From Chara braunii (taxonomy: Eukaryota > Streptophyta > Charophyceae > Charales > Characeae): 20,607 bases of DNA. Each line of letters starts with the position of its first letter. The stretch's first letter is position 1. Where the stretch lies: NCBI GenBank assembly GCA_003427395.1, contig BFEA01000116.1, positions 1,338,170-1,358,776 of the forward strand, written 5' to 3'. Under the pieces are notes generated by a model. That model had not been told where the DNA came from. It did not search any database and saw only the letters and a program-made list of their open reading frames with translations. Shown here in pieces: positions 1 through 9,538 of this stretch. Made by a program: the position numbers and the translations under genes.

Positions 1-222
1 AGGCTTCTGATTGGGAGAGCCAGAAGTCGCGGGTTCAAATCCCGTTTCCGTAGCTGGTCGCCGACGTATTCTGTAATTCTTGTGCTATTACTCTCGTTAC
101 AAGAGCTATCGCAACGTCGAAGACGCCATGCCTCATGAGGCTTCTGATCGTGAGCTCCAGAAGTCACGGGTTCAAATCCCGTTTGCGTAGCTGGTCGCCG
201 ACATATTCTGTATTCCACTCCT
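1..222 (+). repeat. Tandem pair of tRNA-like (SINE-head-like) modules
   Basis: Two closely similar units begin at 1 and about 138 (period ~137 bp) and match over roughly 84 bp. Each contains a TPsiC-arm-like sequence with the Pol III B-box form GGTTCAAATCC. In the second unit the T-arm is canonical: stem ACGGG 166-170, loop TTCAAAT 171-177, stem CCCGT 178-182. Upstream are a 6-bp stem CTTCTG/CAGAAG (141-146/158-163) with an 11-nt loop, and a D-arm-like GCCTC/GAGGC (130-134/137-141). The anticodon-like loop is not the standard 7 nt and no 7-bp acceptor stem can be closed, so these are not functional tRNA genes. They are best read as tRNA-derived repeats, such as SINE heads. The first unit is cut by the window start. 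Confidence 0.55.
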
Positions 223-360
223 CAGCAAAGTTCTTGAGCAGTTGACTGCACACGTCTTGACGACTTCCATCATAAGATAACAGCCAAAGAGTATCCTTCT
301 CCTCCATCTGTTCATCGAACTTCATTCAATTCAACGATGGCATTTAAAGATGCCCGGCTT

Positions 361-1064
361 GCACAAAACAGCGGAGTGGAGTGCGAGCCTGGAATTGGAG
401 TACGAACCACCACATGCCTTTTTGATCCGTGGATTGGGGGCCAAGTTCCTTCTGCTCAAAACAGTGGAGTGGGAGCCTGAGATCAGGATTCGAACCCCGT
501 GCGTTGGATCTGCAGATTGGAAGCCGAGTATCGTTTGCTCAAAACTGTGGAGGAGGAGCCTGCTGCCCGCGCGCTGCCTACCTTATGCCCTCTTCGGTGT
601 CCGATGTCGACAAAATATGCCGTACTATTGTATTATTGGTCTTTCCGAGGCCGATAAGTGATCCACAGATTGGCAGCCGAGTTTCATTCACTCAAACAGT
701 GCTGTGGGAGCCTGACATTGCGATACCAAGCGCAAGCGCATGCTTTTCATCTGCGGATTGGGAGCTGAGTCTCATTCGCCGAAACTGGACGAGGTCCTGA
801 TTTGGACGGTGCCGCTCCCCATTGACATTGTGGGCAATCGGTTGCAACGGTTGCTGTTCCAAGGCCGATAACGGCGATAAGTGATCCGCAGATTGGCAGC
901 CGAGTTCCATTCGCTCAAACAGTGGAGTGGGAGCCTGACATTGCAATATCAACCACATGCTCTTGATCTGTCGGTTGGGAGGTGAGTCTCATTCAACGAA
1001 ACTGGACGACATCCTGATTTGGACGATGCCACCATTGTCATTGTCGGCAATCGGTTGCAACAGT
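361..1064. repeat. Degenerate tandem array (~223-bp higher-order unit)
   Basis: A motif of the form GATTGG-AGCCGAGTT, then CTCAAACAGTGG, then AGTGGGAGCCTGA recurs imperfectly near 366, 433, 509, 660 and 884. The clearest pair is offset by 223 bp (gtgatcc at 658 and 881). It continues through a shared block ending in GGCAATCGGTTGCAAC in both copies (about 830 and 1047). A perfect B-box-like GGTTCGAATCC lies on the minus strand near 487-497. Short reading frames across the array are probably chance products of the repeat. No gene is supported. Confidence 0.6.
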
Positions 1065-1237
1065 TGGTGGTAGGTTGAGGTACTCGGTAGGGCTAGATGG
1101 TGTATGGTGGCAGCTAGAGCTAGGACAACTGGCTGACTGGTCCCGTGGTTTGCCGGAGGAGGCCGCACTTCTCTACTGATGATTGGAGCGAATAACATCC
1201 TTTGAGTCCGATAAACATGCAATGGGATGTCCTTTTG
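1065..1237. other. Unassigned spacer
   Basis: I see no gene, hairpin of note or repeat beyond the tail of the preceding array. Confidence 0.4.
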
Positions 1238-1289
1238 TTTTGGTTTTCCCTTTTAATGGCTGGTTTTGGTTTTCCCTTTTATTGGCTGG
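1238..1289. repeat. 26-bp direct tandem duplication
   Basis: Two adjacent 26-bp units, 1238-1263 and 1264-1289, share TTTTGGTTTTCCCTTTT followed by A/TTGGCTGG. They differ at one base (A versus T at the 18th position). Confidence 0.85.
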
Positions 1290-1479
1290 CAGAAATTGGG
1301 TGGCCAGGACTCAGAAGACAACAAGAAAAGAAAAAAGTTTGCATTTGCAGGAGTGATGTCCAGCAGATCCTGGGTCATCGCAGTTCGCTTCTTGTGGTTA
1401 GAGACAGATGACTACTCACTCTGAGTATGCAGATGCTAGGGTGTGCATACTTTAGGGGTATATATAAGAAGGATTTTAC

Positions 1480-1850
1480 GGGCGTAGGTGGTGCCACATG
1501 GGTAGAGGGTGATGAGACCATTGTGTTCTTCTTTGTGAAAGATTTGTGTTCTTCTTTGTGAAAGATTTAAACTAACTTCAAGGGCGTAGGTGGTGCTGCG
1601 GGGCTGGACGGCGACGGAACAGTTGTGTTTTTTCCTTTATTGTTATTGTGGTAGTAACAGTTGTGTTCTTTTCTTTATTGTTATTGTGGAAAGATTTAAA
1701 CTTTCTTTTCTTCAGTGTTATTGTGGAAAGATTTTAACTAACTTCAATTAACACCTTTCTGGAGGGTGACGAGACAGTTGTGATCTCTTTTCTTCATTGT
1801 TATTGTTGAAAGATTTCAACAAACTTCAATTTGCACCTTTCTCTGGTTCA
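1480..1850. repeat. Degenerate T/G-rich tandem repeats
   Basis: GGGCGTAGGTGGTG recurs about 102 bp apart (near 1480 and 1582). A 23-bp unit GTGTTCTTCTTTGTGAAAGA is duplicated head to tail at 1523-1545 and 1546-1568. ATTGTTATTGTGGAAAGATT-type units recur at about 1640-1815, with ACTAACTTCAA and CACCTTTCT blocks shared between units. No coding potential is seen. Confidence 0.6.
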
Positions 1851-1887
1851 GACCCCCTTTAACCCACATCCCTCACCCTCAATTACC

Positions 1888-1914
1888 TTTTTTTTTTTTT
1901 TTTTTTTTTTTTTT
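1888..1914. repeat. Poly-T run (T27)
   Basis: An uninterrupted run of 27 T. It could be the poly-A tail of a minus-strand retroposed copy or a simple homopolymer. No recognisable retroposed body is seen to its right. Confidence 0.9.
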
Positions 1915-2729
1915 GGGAATTACCATTTTTTTAATGAAGTCTGGCTTTGGGATCTCCATGCCATATATGCATCATCGCCAAGTCCGGGCAGAACAGCTGT
2001 CTCACCTGTCAGTATCCCCATCACCTCTGCCTCCCCCCCGCCCCCCGTGCCTTCTCCTCCCATCCCCCTCCCTTCTCCCCGCACCTTCCCCGCGTCCCTG
2101 CTTCCCAGAGTGGTTTTGGTCGCCCATTGAATGGACTCTTGGTGGAACGGAGCACTTCGGGCCCTGTCGCACAGGTACTTCACATTCTTCTACAAGCCCC
2201 CATAGACGGACCCATCTCTATCCCCCCCTAACTAGTTGTCCTGCTGCTGTTGTAATTGCCTATTATCAGTAGATGTACGGCCCCCTATCCACCCTTCTAC
2301 CCTACCTATAGACATCCCCCTAGACCCCTCTCTAGTCGCATTATCCTTTTTTTCATTTTCTATATCCTTCTCTCGACTTCTGTTTTTGCCTTTCACTACC
2401 TACTCCTAAGGCTATCTAGAGGGGACCCCTGCATGTGATTGTATCATTGTTACTCTGATCGGTATTGGTTGTATGCTATTTGTTAACGCGGATTGATCGG
2501 GGGTGTCTGAGTCATTTTCAGAAGTGTGCGTATGTTTTTTGTTCCTCGGCTATACTTCTAAACCATCTGTTAAAGTTTGATATGGGACGCTGGCCCGGTT
2601 CCCAGCATGTTTGCAGGTTTTTCCATATTTTTATTATTTTCTAAATTGACCTACCATCAAAGGGTGTCCCTGCTCAGTTAATCCCTTGGGTTCCGGGGCA
2701 ATCAATGCTGGCAGGGGGAGGTCTTTTTG
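1915..2729. other. Unassigned, pyrimidine-rich stretch
   Basis: C/T-rich sequence, especially 2010-2110 and 2200-2350. The overlapping short frames are proline/serine-rich by composition, lack a coding-like residue mix and are compositional artefacts. No gene, splice-bounded exon or structured repeat is supported. Confidence 0.5.
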
Positions 2730-2746
2730 AAAAAAAAAAAAAAAAA
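2730..2746. repeat. Poly-A run (A17)
   Basis: A run of 17 A. It might mark the 3' end of a plus-strand retroposed copy, but no recognisable body lies upstream. Confidence 0.8.
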
Positions 2747-3108
2747 GGAAAGCAGGCCATCCCACCATAATCTATCCTAAGATAGCCCCTACTGCAAGAT
2801 CCACCCTAGAGTCCTTGTCCCGAACAGCACCGGTCTCAGCCATCGGTACATACTAGGCCCGCCAACCATTTCTGTTACATCTATCATCGACCAGGCTTAA
2901 TCTGGTTTTTCCTCCAGGGAGGCCTACCTTGGGGTTCGTCTACCTAATCCCACTCCCCACTAAAGGGACCCCTCTATTTATCCCACCTGTGACCCTGTCC
3001 CCCCAAAGCAGAGCCCTAAGGTAACCAGCTTGCGTGATCCACCTCTCCACAATATCCCTGCGTGCATCCCAGCTGTCTCTGTGCAAGTATGATCTGCTCT
3101 GCCTGATC
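2747..3108. other. Unassigned spacer
   Basis: C-rich on the plus strand. Only short, compositionally biased frames are present, and I see no supported feature. Confidence 0.4.
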
Positions 3109-3462
3109 GTATTTGAACCCTCAACCTAATCCTTACAGTTACCATGGCAACTAGTGTGTTCATGCACTGCACCAGACTGGGGGACAAGTGTGCAATCATC
3201 GGAACAACCCATGGACCAAGAACATCAGGCAAGCCTTTCATAGCCTAGACCCCACCATACAACAGCCATGGATTGAACCCCTTGGGTGGTACAGGCAGTG
3301 TCTGTAGTCCTTACCCTGCGCCAACCAAAGGGGGGGGAGGGGGGTGAACAGCTGTGCGTCGGTCAACACCCGCTGGTGTCCATGCGCAAAGCTGCAGAGT
3401 TTTCAACCCATAACCTCAGACCACAATGTGCATTTCCAACCGGTGCTCTACCCACTGAGCTA
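3109..3462 (-). repeat. Three consecutive tRNA-like (A-box/B-box) modules
   Basis: On the minus strand there are three A-box then B-box pairs in tRNA order. Module 1: TAGCTCAGTGGG (3451-3462) then GGTTGAAAACTC (3397-3408). Module 2: TTGGCGCAGGGTAAGG (3309-3324) then GGTTCAATCC (3270-3279). Module 3: TGGTGCAGTGCA (3163-3174) then GGTTCAAATAC (3109-3119). The gaps between boxes are about 42, 29 and 43 nt, within or near the range of internal Pol III promoters. None folds into a full cloverleaf: T stems do not pair properly and acceptor stems cannot be closed. Decayed SINE heads or tRNA pseudogenes are the best reading; functional tRNAs are unlikely. Confidence 0.5.
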
Positions 3463-3549
3463 ATCAGCTGCAATCACGAGCTACACAAAATTTTCGAGGA
3501 CGTAGGAGGAAATGAAGAAGACGAGGAAGAAGAGGGTGATGGGCTTCTC

Positions 3550-3586
3550 GAAGAAGAAGAAGAAGAAGAAGAAGAAGAAGAAGAAG
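3550..3586. repeat. (GAA)n microsatellite
   Basis: About 12 uninterrupted GAA triplets. It yields poly-Glu or poly-Lys on the plus strand and poly-Phe or poly-Leu on the minus strand, which accounts for several overlapping spurious frames. Confidence 0.95.
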
Positions 3587-4234
3587 ATGGCGCCCCTCAC
3601 CACATCGTCCAAGCTGTACACGATGGTACTTGTCGCACTGGATGCACACAATGACGCACTGGCTTGCTTCCTGCACACAAATGGGAATGGGCATTGGCAG
3701 CAGCAGCAGCTCGTAGGCGAGGTTGGCAGCGCGAGGGGGAGGGGCAGCCGTGTGGTCAAGGAGAAGAGCACATGGGAGTTGGAAAGCACTCCCGCATAAT
3801 ATGTCTTCAACCACCAGTACTTGGCCCAGCTATTGGTGCCGAGCCAGGAAACACCCTGCGCGCCAAATTTTGCCGAGCCGCCGCCACTTCGTTTCGTTTG
3901 TCTTTTGGCTGGCGCCTCCAGCCATTGTGGTCCAGTAGCCCGAAGCCCATCAGTCGCGGCGTGTTAACGGGAAACGCCCGTGGTTTAAGAATGTGGCTGA
4001 TCTGGAGATCAGTGGCCCAGATCGACGGCCAGTCTTCTGTGAATACCTGGTGCATACTAGCCACGTTTTCTTTTTTTAAGTGTGGCGGCAATCTCCATGA
4101 GGCCACGAGAGGCCTTCAGCCATTTCGGCCCACTACCCTCCCACTGCGCTCGGGCCAACCGGGGGTCAGCCGGGCTGGTTCGTCCCGAACACTAGCGGTT
4201 AATGGAAGGCCAAAAATTCGGGGGGTTTCGCCGC
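3587..4234. other. Unassigned, moderately GC-rich region
   Basis: Several overlapping open frames exist on both strands (up to about 200 codons on plus, about 100 on minus). None shows a recognisable domain, and they contradict one another. One minus-strand frame (about 3481-3810) has no ATG and owes part of its length to the GAA microsatellite. I do not support a gene here. Confidence 0.4.
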
Positions 4235-4359
4235 GTCGCTACAAGCAATGTTGTCGAAACTTTGCGGGGTCATAATACAAACATAAAAAAAACAATGTCG
4301 CTACAAGCAATGTCGAAACTATGCAGGGTCATAATACAAACATAAAAAAAAAAAACAAT
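4235..4359. repeat. 62/63-bp direct tandem duplication
   Basis: Units 4235-4296 and 4297-4359 both run from GTCGCTACAAGCAATG through GGGTCATAATACAAACAT to an A-run and CAAT. They differ by a 3-bp indel, two substitutions and A-run length. Confidence 0.9.
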
Positions 4360-5044
4360 CAGGCAAAAAAAAAACGAAAAAAACAAAATCAAGAGCACTA
4401 TAAATCCCTATTCGGAGTAGCTTTCGGAGTTCGCCAAAGCTTTTTTCGAGTGTGCTGTTTTTTATTAGTTTTTTGTTACTGCTTCAAATACGGCGAAACT
4501 GAATACAGATATACCCTAAAGCACATATATAACAGGCAAAAAGAAAAATTGAGAAAAGAGTAAAAATTCAGGGAAATATGATAGCTTCGGTGAAAAATTT
4601 GCCAAAATTTTGGGCCTTTCATTAACCGCCTCTCGAAGACTCCAAGGCGGAAGAGGGACCACCTGGTGAACCGGGGACCAGCACTGATCTTCCGCAAAAT
4701 CCAGCAGCTCCCACAAATATCTGATGCTGCCTCGTGCAGTTGAGGAAACTTGACTATTGCAACGCCTGGCCTTCAACCCTATATCCGAACCCAAAGTTCT
4801 GCATGTTATCAAACAGAACAAAATTTATCACATCGTCCCAACAGCATTACACCCACCATGCCCCAATCCTCTTTTTTCCGATGCACTCCACTGCACTCGA
4901 ACAGAACTGAAACTCTCACAGGCATAAAATTGCAATCCGCCACCAGCGTTCTCCGTTGGGTAGGCCTGGTCCTCAATTTTGTGACAGGTCAACTGCCTTG
5001 CTGGAAAAAGTTCGCATGGGAAACGGCGGCTTAAAAGAGAAATT
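4360..5044. other. Unassigned region
   Basis: A-rich at the left (4360-4600), more balanced to the right. Short frames on both strands (for example minus 4516-4821) have no recognisable motifs. No feature is supported. Confidence 0.4.
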
Positions 5045-5153
5045 TACAGTCTTCCCCCGAATACAACGCACGGTCATTATAGTTGAATTTGGCATATCTT
5101 TCTGTCTAAATTGAGCCATAATGACCGTACGTTGTATTCGGGGGAAGACTGTA
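5045..5153. mobile_element. 105-bp foldback MITE with TA flanks, short copy
   Basis: A 36-bp terminal inverted repeat (5045-5080 versus 5118-5153) pairs with one mismatch. The element proper begins CAGTCTTCCCCCGAA at 5047 and ends in its complement at 5151, flanked by TA on both sides (5045-5046, 5152-5153). Partial pairing continues into the centre (for example AATTT against AAATT), so almost the whole element folds back on itself. TA target duplication and termini beginning CAGT are typical of Tc1/mariner-type elements, so a non-autonomous member of that superfamily is the likely class (inference). No transposase frame is present. The same termini recur at 18685-19227. Confidence 0.8.
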
Positions 5154-5646
5154 GGTGATTTGGAGTTGTAAAAAGTCATTTTTGCGTGGACCATCGACTT
5201 GCGCACCACACACTCCCATCTATGTGCACAAGTGTATGCACCAAACATCCTGAGTGCTTTAACTTGTGGACGTGACTTTCAACATCCTCATATGCATGCC
5301 TAAGAGTGGCTATATAAAAATGTTTTCTCATTCGAAATTTACATATCGAATTTGAATATATTCTTTAACATATAGAAGGAATTTATCATGCAGGATTCCA
5401 TATTTGTTATGCATACATTAAAAATAATATTGTTAGTCATCTTGCATTTTTATATACTTTTTAAAAATATATATATATTGTTGCATATTTAGATATGGAC
5501 AATATTGTCAGCAGCCACTCAGGACTGTGGACACAAGAGAGTACGTCACGGATGTCAACATCATTACACCCACACGGAAGGCCCTCCTTTAGAAGTGCGA
5601 CAAAGCTATATCATTTCAACAGAAAGTCAATATTCGCAATAGATTC
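5154..5646. other. Unassigned AT-rich spacer
   Basis: AT-rich, with TATATA runs near 5470. No coding frame or structured element was found between the two foldback elements. Confidence 0.4.
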
Positions 5647-5805
5647 TTAAACCACTAGTACTTCCTAAAATCGTGCACGTTAATAAGCCACGGTTTTAGG
5701 AAATGTATGGGTCACTACAGGAACGCCCAAATTCATCCTATTAGAAACATTTCTATTCTTATTTGTTTCCACGGCCGATAGTTGGGCGAAGTACTAGTGG
5801 TTTAA
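5647..5805. mobile_element. 159-bp nested inverted-repeat element (MITE-like)
   Basis: A perfect 18-bp terminal inverted repeat: TTAAACCACTAGTACTTC (5647-5664) against its complement (5788-5805). Inside the left half is a second inverted repeat, CCTAAAATCGTG against CACGGTTTTAGG (one mismatch, about 5664-5700). CGCCCAA near 5725 pairs with TTGGGCG near 5783. The outermost TTAA could be a target duplication (piggyBac-like) or part of the inverted repeat. The internal CACTACAGGAACG near 5713 and the CACTAG next to the ends resemble plant CACTA (En/Spm) termini. The superfamily is therefore unresolved. There is no transposase ORF. Confidence 0.6.
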
Positions 5806-8614
5806 AAGAAGCCATATTGAGATAGCATGTGTAAAATGAGATAGGGTGATGCACAATTGAAAAATTTTCAGAGGTGTTGTATAAAACATGTTGTATGTTG
5901 TAAGGAAAACAAGTGTTGTTAAAAAATGACAGTCGATAAACGATGATGGCAAGAAAACATTATTACTTGATGTCAACAAAACAAAACGGATTATGGTAGA
6001 CGGAGGTATTTAGAAATTTCACATACATGGAAGACCAAAGAATCGTGGTAAAACTTGTTGTGGCGAAGAGACAGATATGTGTAAAAGCATGGTCTTACAT
6101 CCTCGTTGTTTTGTAACACCAATAAACAACCCCGAGATAAACATGATAATGGTGTTGTGAATTGAATGCGAGGGAGTGAATTGGTTCCTCGCTCTTCAGG
6201 AAAGTCGACAATTACTTTCGCCATGCTTAACTTTCATGAATAATTGTGTTGATTATAGCCCTAATGAGAATGTAACTTGCTTTAACAGTCAAGAGCGCAA
6301 TGTCATGTTATACTTCGAAAAACGGCTCCGAAGAAGTACATGAGATGCAAAGCAGAATCTAAGTTGAATCCAACAGACAACTTGTGCATAATAATTCGAT
6401 GGTATGGATCAAGCGAAAACAACGATACCATATGTTGCACATGTGAACCGCTCCAAAGGGCTAGCTGTAGAAAGTGATTTAAAAACTAACTTGATAGGTA
6501 TCATTATCCATCAATAAAATAAGGTCATCCACGTTTACACATGATTCTCACACTTCCCTCACGACTCGAATTTCATAGTAACCTCGATAGTCAAGATTCT
6601 TGCGGATATACAAGCAGAGGGAAAAATAATCCTGTGTATTTTATAAGTGCAAACATATAACTTTTTCAAATAAAATAGGCATCGACACGTAATCATATTT
6701 CTTGTGTTGCTTGTAAAAATTGATATCTAATTGGTTACACACATTGTGACGTGGATATCGCATTCAACGTTTTTTCAACGAAGTTTGCAAGAACAAACGT
6801 ATACACGAAAATGAGTAGTTTCATGCAATAGACGATTCTTATTACAAAACAAGGGTCACATGCAATTTCTTTGATAATATGGCAGACTGGAAAATTTCAT
6901 TAAACATTATATCAAAAAAAAAAACATTATAGGCGTACACGTTTTGCATGCTTTTAAGTTTTATGTGTTTGTGATAATCCAATGATGTCGTGTGAAAAAT
7001 ATTGTACAGCGGAGCAATGGTTGTCAAAAGGCGAACCCGTGCACTAGATGAAGAAAAATAAGAAAACCAATGTAGACAATAATAACTTTGTGAAAGGAAT
7101 AAAAAAAGTTAATTAATTCATAAGAAGTTGGGAAAAAAATAACTTAAAGGATAAATAAAAAATTTTGAACCCAAAAGTTAAGGTTCACAAAATATTTGTT
7201 ATATAATATTTGTCAACTACATTCACAAAGTTTGATGCGGTAACTGTAAAAAATACTACGAGACTCGTAACCACATTTTGACCAGCATGTGCAAAGGTTA
7301 TTATAAACTAACACCTCTGTGTGGTTGGTTCATTAATGATGATAAACTTTTTTTGTTGGACAAAAACGCATCGCCCTGTGTTCTTAGTTTAAGCCCTTCT
7401 TACATATAAAAAATTATTTACTTTTTATTATACGATCCGCGGATGAGGATAAAGCATGCAAAATATTGTTTTTTGTGGGACAGGTGCTAGTGAAAGATGA
7501 GAATGGAATAATAAAAATAAAATTTTGGATACCGCAAGGTACAAAAAGAGATGTGGCAGAGCGGCGTGAGGGTGTATGGTTCAAAAGTTGAAAAAAAAAA
7601 ACGGAGACCCTCCCACAATGACAAAATGTGTCAAGCGTTGCATGAGTCTGACCAAGGTGAAAGGAAAACAAATAGTGGGATGATGATATAGCCTCACCAT
7701 GCAGAGAATGCAATATTGTCATTGCAAACATTTGAAAAAAAATGTGGAAGAGTTTCCTTTGCACACTAATATTGTACGTTTGTCCGTATGTCTCTTTTGC
7801 ATTCCAAATTGGAAGTAACCACAAATTCACAATGTCATCACAAGACGTACGGGCAATGCAAATTTCAATTACTCTCGGATACATACATGAAGAACGCGAA
7901 TATATAAAAGTAAAAAAAAAAAACTTCAAATCGTTAACATGACCCGACAAATCGTCGAAATAGTGAAACGAGGATGATAAGATGCAGTTGTGTAAGTGTG
8001 CACAGACATATTAACCACCATTCACATATATGTGTCCTAATGTGAAGTCGTGTGCGAATATCATGTACGCATATGGTACTGTGATCCCTCATGAGAATTC
8101 ACTATTATATTCGAAAACATTATGCACATTGTATTGTATACTGGTCGAGGGACAAGGGAGTTTGGCATAATGTCGAATGGTTATAGACTGTTCAGACACA
8201 TGTTATAAGTATATTCATTTGTACTATAGACCAGAAAGAGATATTATCTCTGTAGCAACACGAGCAATCATGCGAAAGTTGTCGGTGATAATTATTGGAA
8301 TTAGCGCTACAGTAAAAGAGAAGGTGTTTCCCATGTGGCGACGACAACAACCAGAGAAAATAAAATCTTAAATAACATTTGGGCGAGCAACAATGTTAAT
8401 GTCAATGAAAGTCAGAGGTTTATGGAGACGAGTATGTGACGGTTGGGAAAAAAACAAGGTTCTCCGACATCCCACGCCACAAATGTTCAAGAGGTAAGAC
8501 AATGCTTTACAATATTAAGGAATTAATGAATGTCATGGTTACAATTTATACGAGGATGAGGAGTGAAAATATATAACTAATAGTGAAAAAAAAAAGTTGT
8601 TTAATATTTGTTCG
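5806..8614. other. AT-rich region with no supported gene
   Basis: About 2.8 kb of AT-rich sequence with many A-runs and short frames. The longest frame (minus, 7414-7950) is Phe/Ser/Ile-rich, has no recognisable motif and spans several A-runs, so I treat it as compositional. I looked for reverse-transcriptase, integrase and transposase motifs on both strands and found none I would defend. A short imperfect direct repeat (GTTTAATATTTGTTCGAC / GTTTAATATTTATTCGAC) lies at about 8599-8645. Decayed transposon interior or intergenic DNA are both possible. Confidence 0.4.
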
Positions 8615-9014
8615 ACAAAAAATAGTAGTTTAATATTTATTCGACTCAAAGTATTGGAACATGGGATGGAGTCGGATCTCATATGCTCTCAATGTCGATG
8701 GTTTTTCGAATCAACAATTCACTTATGGTGGAACTGTCTGACTTCCATGCGGATCTGAACTTGGTGGAAGAAATCATGGGAGGGAATCGCAGATAATGCC
8801 ATGGGACAAACTCTAGGTTCTGTTGGGGGGTGTACCAAAAGGCTTATCCCTGACTAAGGGATGACGCTATGTTACCCAATCCTTACGTGCTATGCTAATT
8901 GCGGTCATCTGACAAACCCGCAACGATCGGGTATTTCATGCGACAGACTGGTCCAACAAACAAATACGCTTTATTGTGAAGCAGGGCATCAAGCATATTG
9001 TACTAACGGAATAG
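8615..9014 (+). pseudogene. Decayed LINE ORF2 C-terminus with zf-RVT zinc finger
   Basis: The frame starting about 8642 reads RLKVLEHGMESDLI and then CSQCRWFFESTIHLWWNC. This fits the C-x2-C-x8-H-x4-C pattern of the zf-RVT domain that follows reverse transcriptase in plant non-LTR retrotransposons (cysteine codons 8684, 8693 and 8735; His 8720). After a frameshift between about 8759 and 8835, the second frame reads LRAMLIAVI, a stop, then QTRNDRVFHATDW, which matches the usual downstream LR..LL..IW..RN..VF segment. Stops at 8756-8758 (TGA), 8862-8864 (TGA), 8910-8912 (TGA) and 9012-9014 (TAG) interrupt it. All three TGA codons sit where Trp would be expected, consistent with G-to-A decay of TGG. 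No RT palm or endonuclease is recognisable upstream, so this is a 5'-truncated or eroded fragment. Confidence 0.72.
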
Positions 9015-9139
9015 CCAAGGAAATTTGAAAAGGCGACAACAGAGAAACATGGTGGCTTCGTGGCACACTCACATCAGTAGTTGGTTCATACAAACTGGTG
9101 TTGGATATGACTGATTATTTAAAGCATAGATTATATGAC

Positions 9140-9265
9140 CAACCTGGACACTCGGGATGGAGGGAGCGTTTAGTAAGTTCAAAGGGATCTCAATTGAGTT
9201 CCCACCACCGTTGTAGGTGGGTAAGCGTAGCTTGGACACAAGTGATAGGACATTAGTAAGTTCAA
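9140..9265. repeat. Degenerate 83-bp tandem repeat
   Basis: TTAGTAAGTTCAA occurs at 9170-9182 and 9253-9265. Each is preceded by TGGACAC and a GATGG/GATAGG block, so this is a diverged tandem repeat rather than a simple target-site duplication. Confidence 0.55.
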
Positions 9266-9267
9266 CC

Positions 9268-9538
9268 GCTGCATGGACGAGGGCAAGACCCAAAAAGAAA
9301 AAAAAACACAAAAATCCATAAAAACAAAAACAAAGCTAAACGAAAAACACGTACCTGGCCGTTTACTCCTTTTCAGGGACTTCAAGTCACTATCAGATCC
9401 CCATACGCCACATGGCGCACCTCTTTAGCTAGATTTTATTTATTTATTATTATTATTATTTTTTGTTATTCTGTTGGCTTTGCCAACAGTCACATCCCCT
9501 CGTGGCATGCCCACGAACTATTGAAACACAGACTCGAG
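9268..9538. repeat. Dispersed repeat, block A, copy 1
   Basis: About 270 bp, roughly 93% identical by eye to 16476-16742. From left to right it contains a CTGCATGGACGAGGG start, an A-rich stretch, CCTGGCCGTTTACTCC, CAGGGACTTCAAGTCACT, a small CGCC/GGCG hairpin (9406-9417), a TTTATT/TTATTATT stretch, and two conserved hairpins. These are CTGTTGGC-TTT-GCCAACAG (9471-9489) and TCGTGG/CCACGA (9500-9516). Similarity stops at GAG 9538. In copy 2 the same point is followed directly by block B. Confidence 0.85.

Noticed and set aside
3464-3814. Minus-strand frames with poly-Leu or poly-Phe and a hydrophobic C-terminus, possibly a membrane protein
   Set aside because: The hydrophobic run is the GAA microsatellite read backwards, one frame lacks an ATG, and no family is recognisable.
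6420-6490. PYVAHVNRSKG in the plus strand, reminiscent of the Ty3/Gypsy integrase C-terminal HVSRLK motif
   Set aside because: Upstream stops and no other integrase motif; too short to support.
7414-7950. 178-codon minus-strand frame in the AT-rich block
   Set aside because: Composition is Phe/Ser/Ile-biased across several A-runs with no motif; expected from AT-rich DNA.
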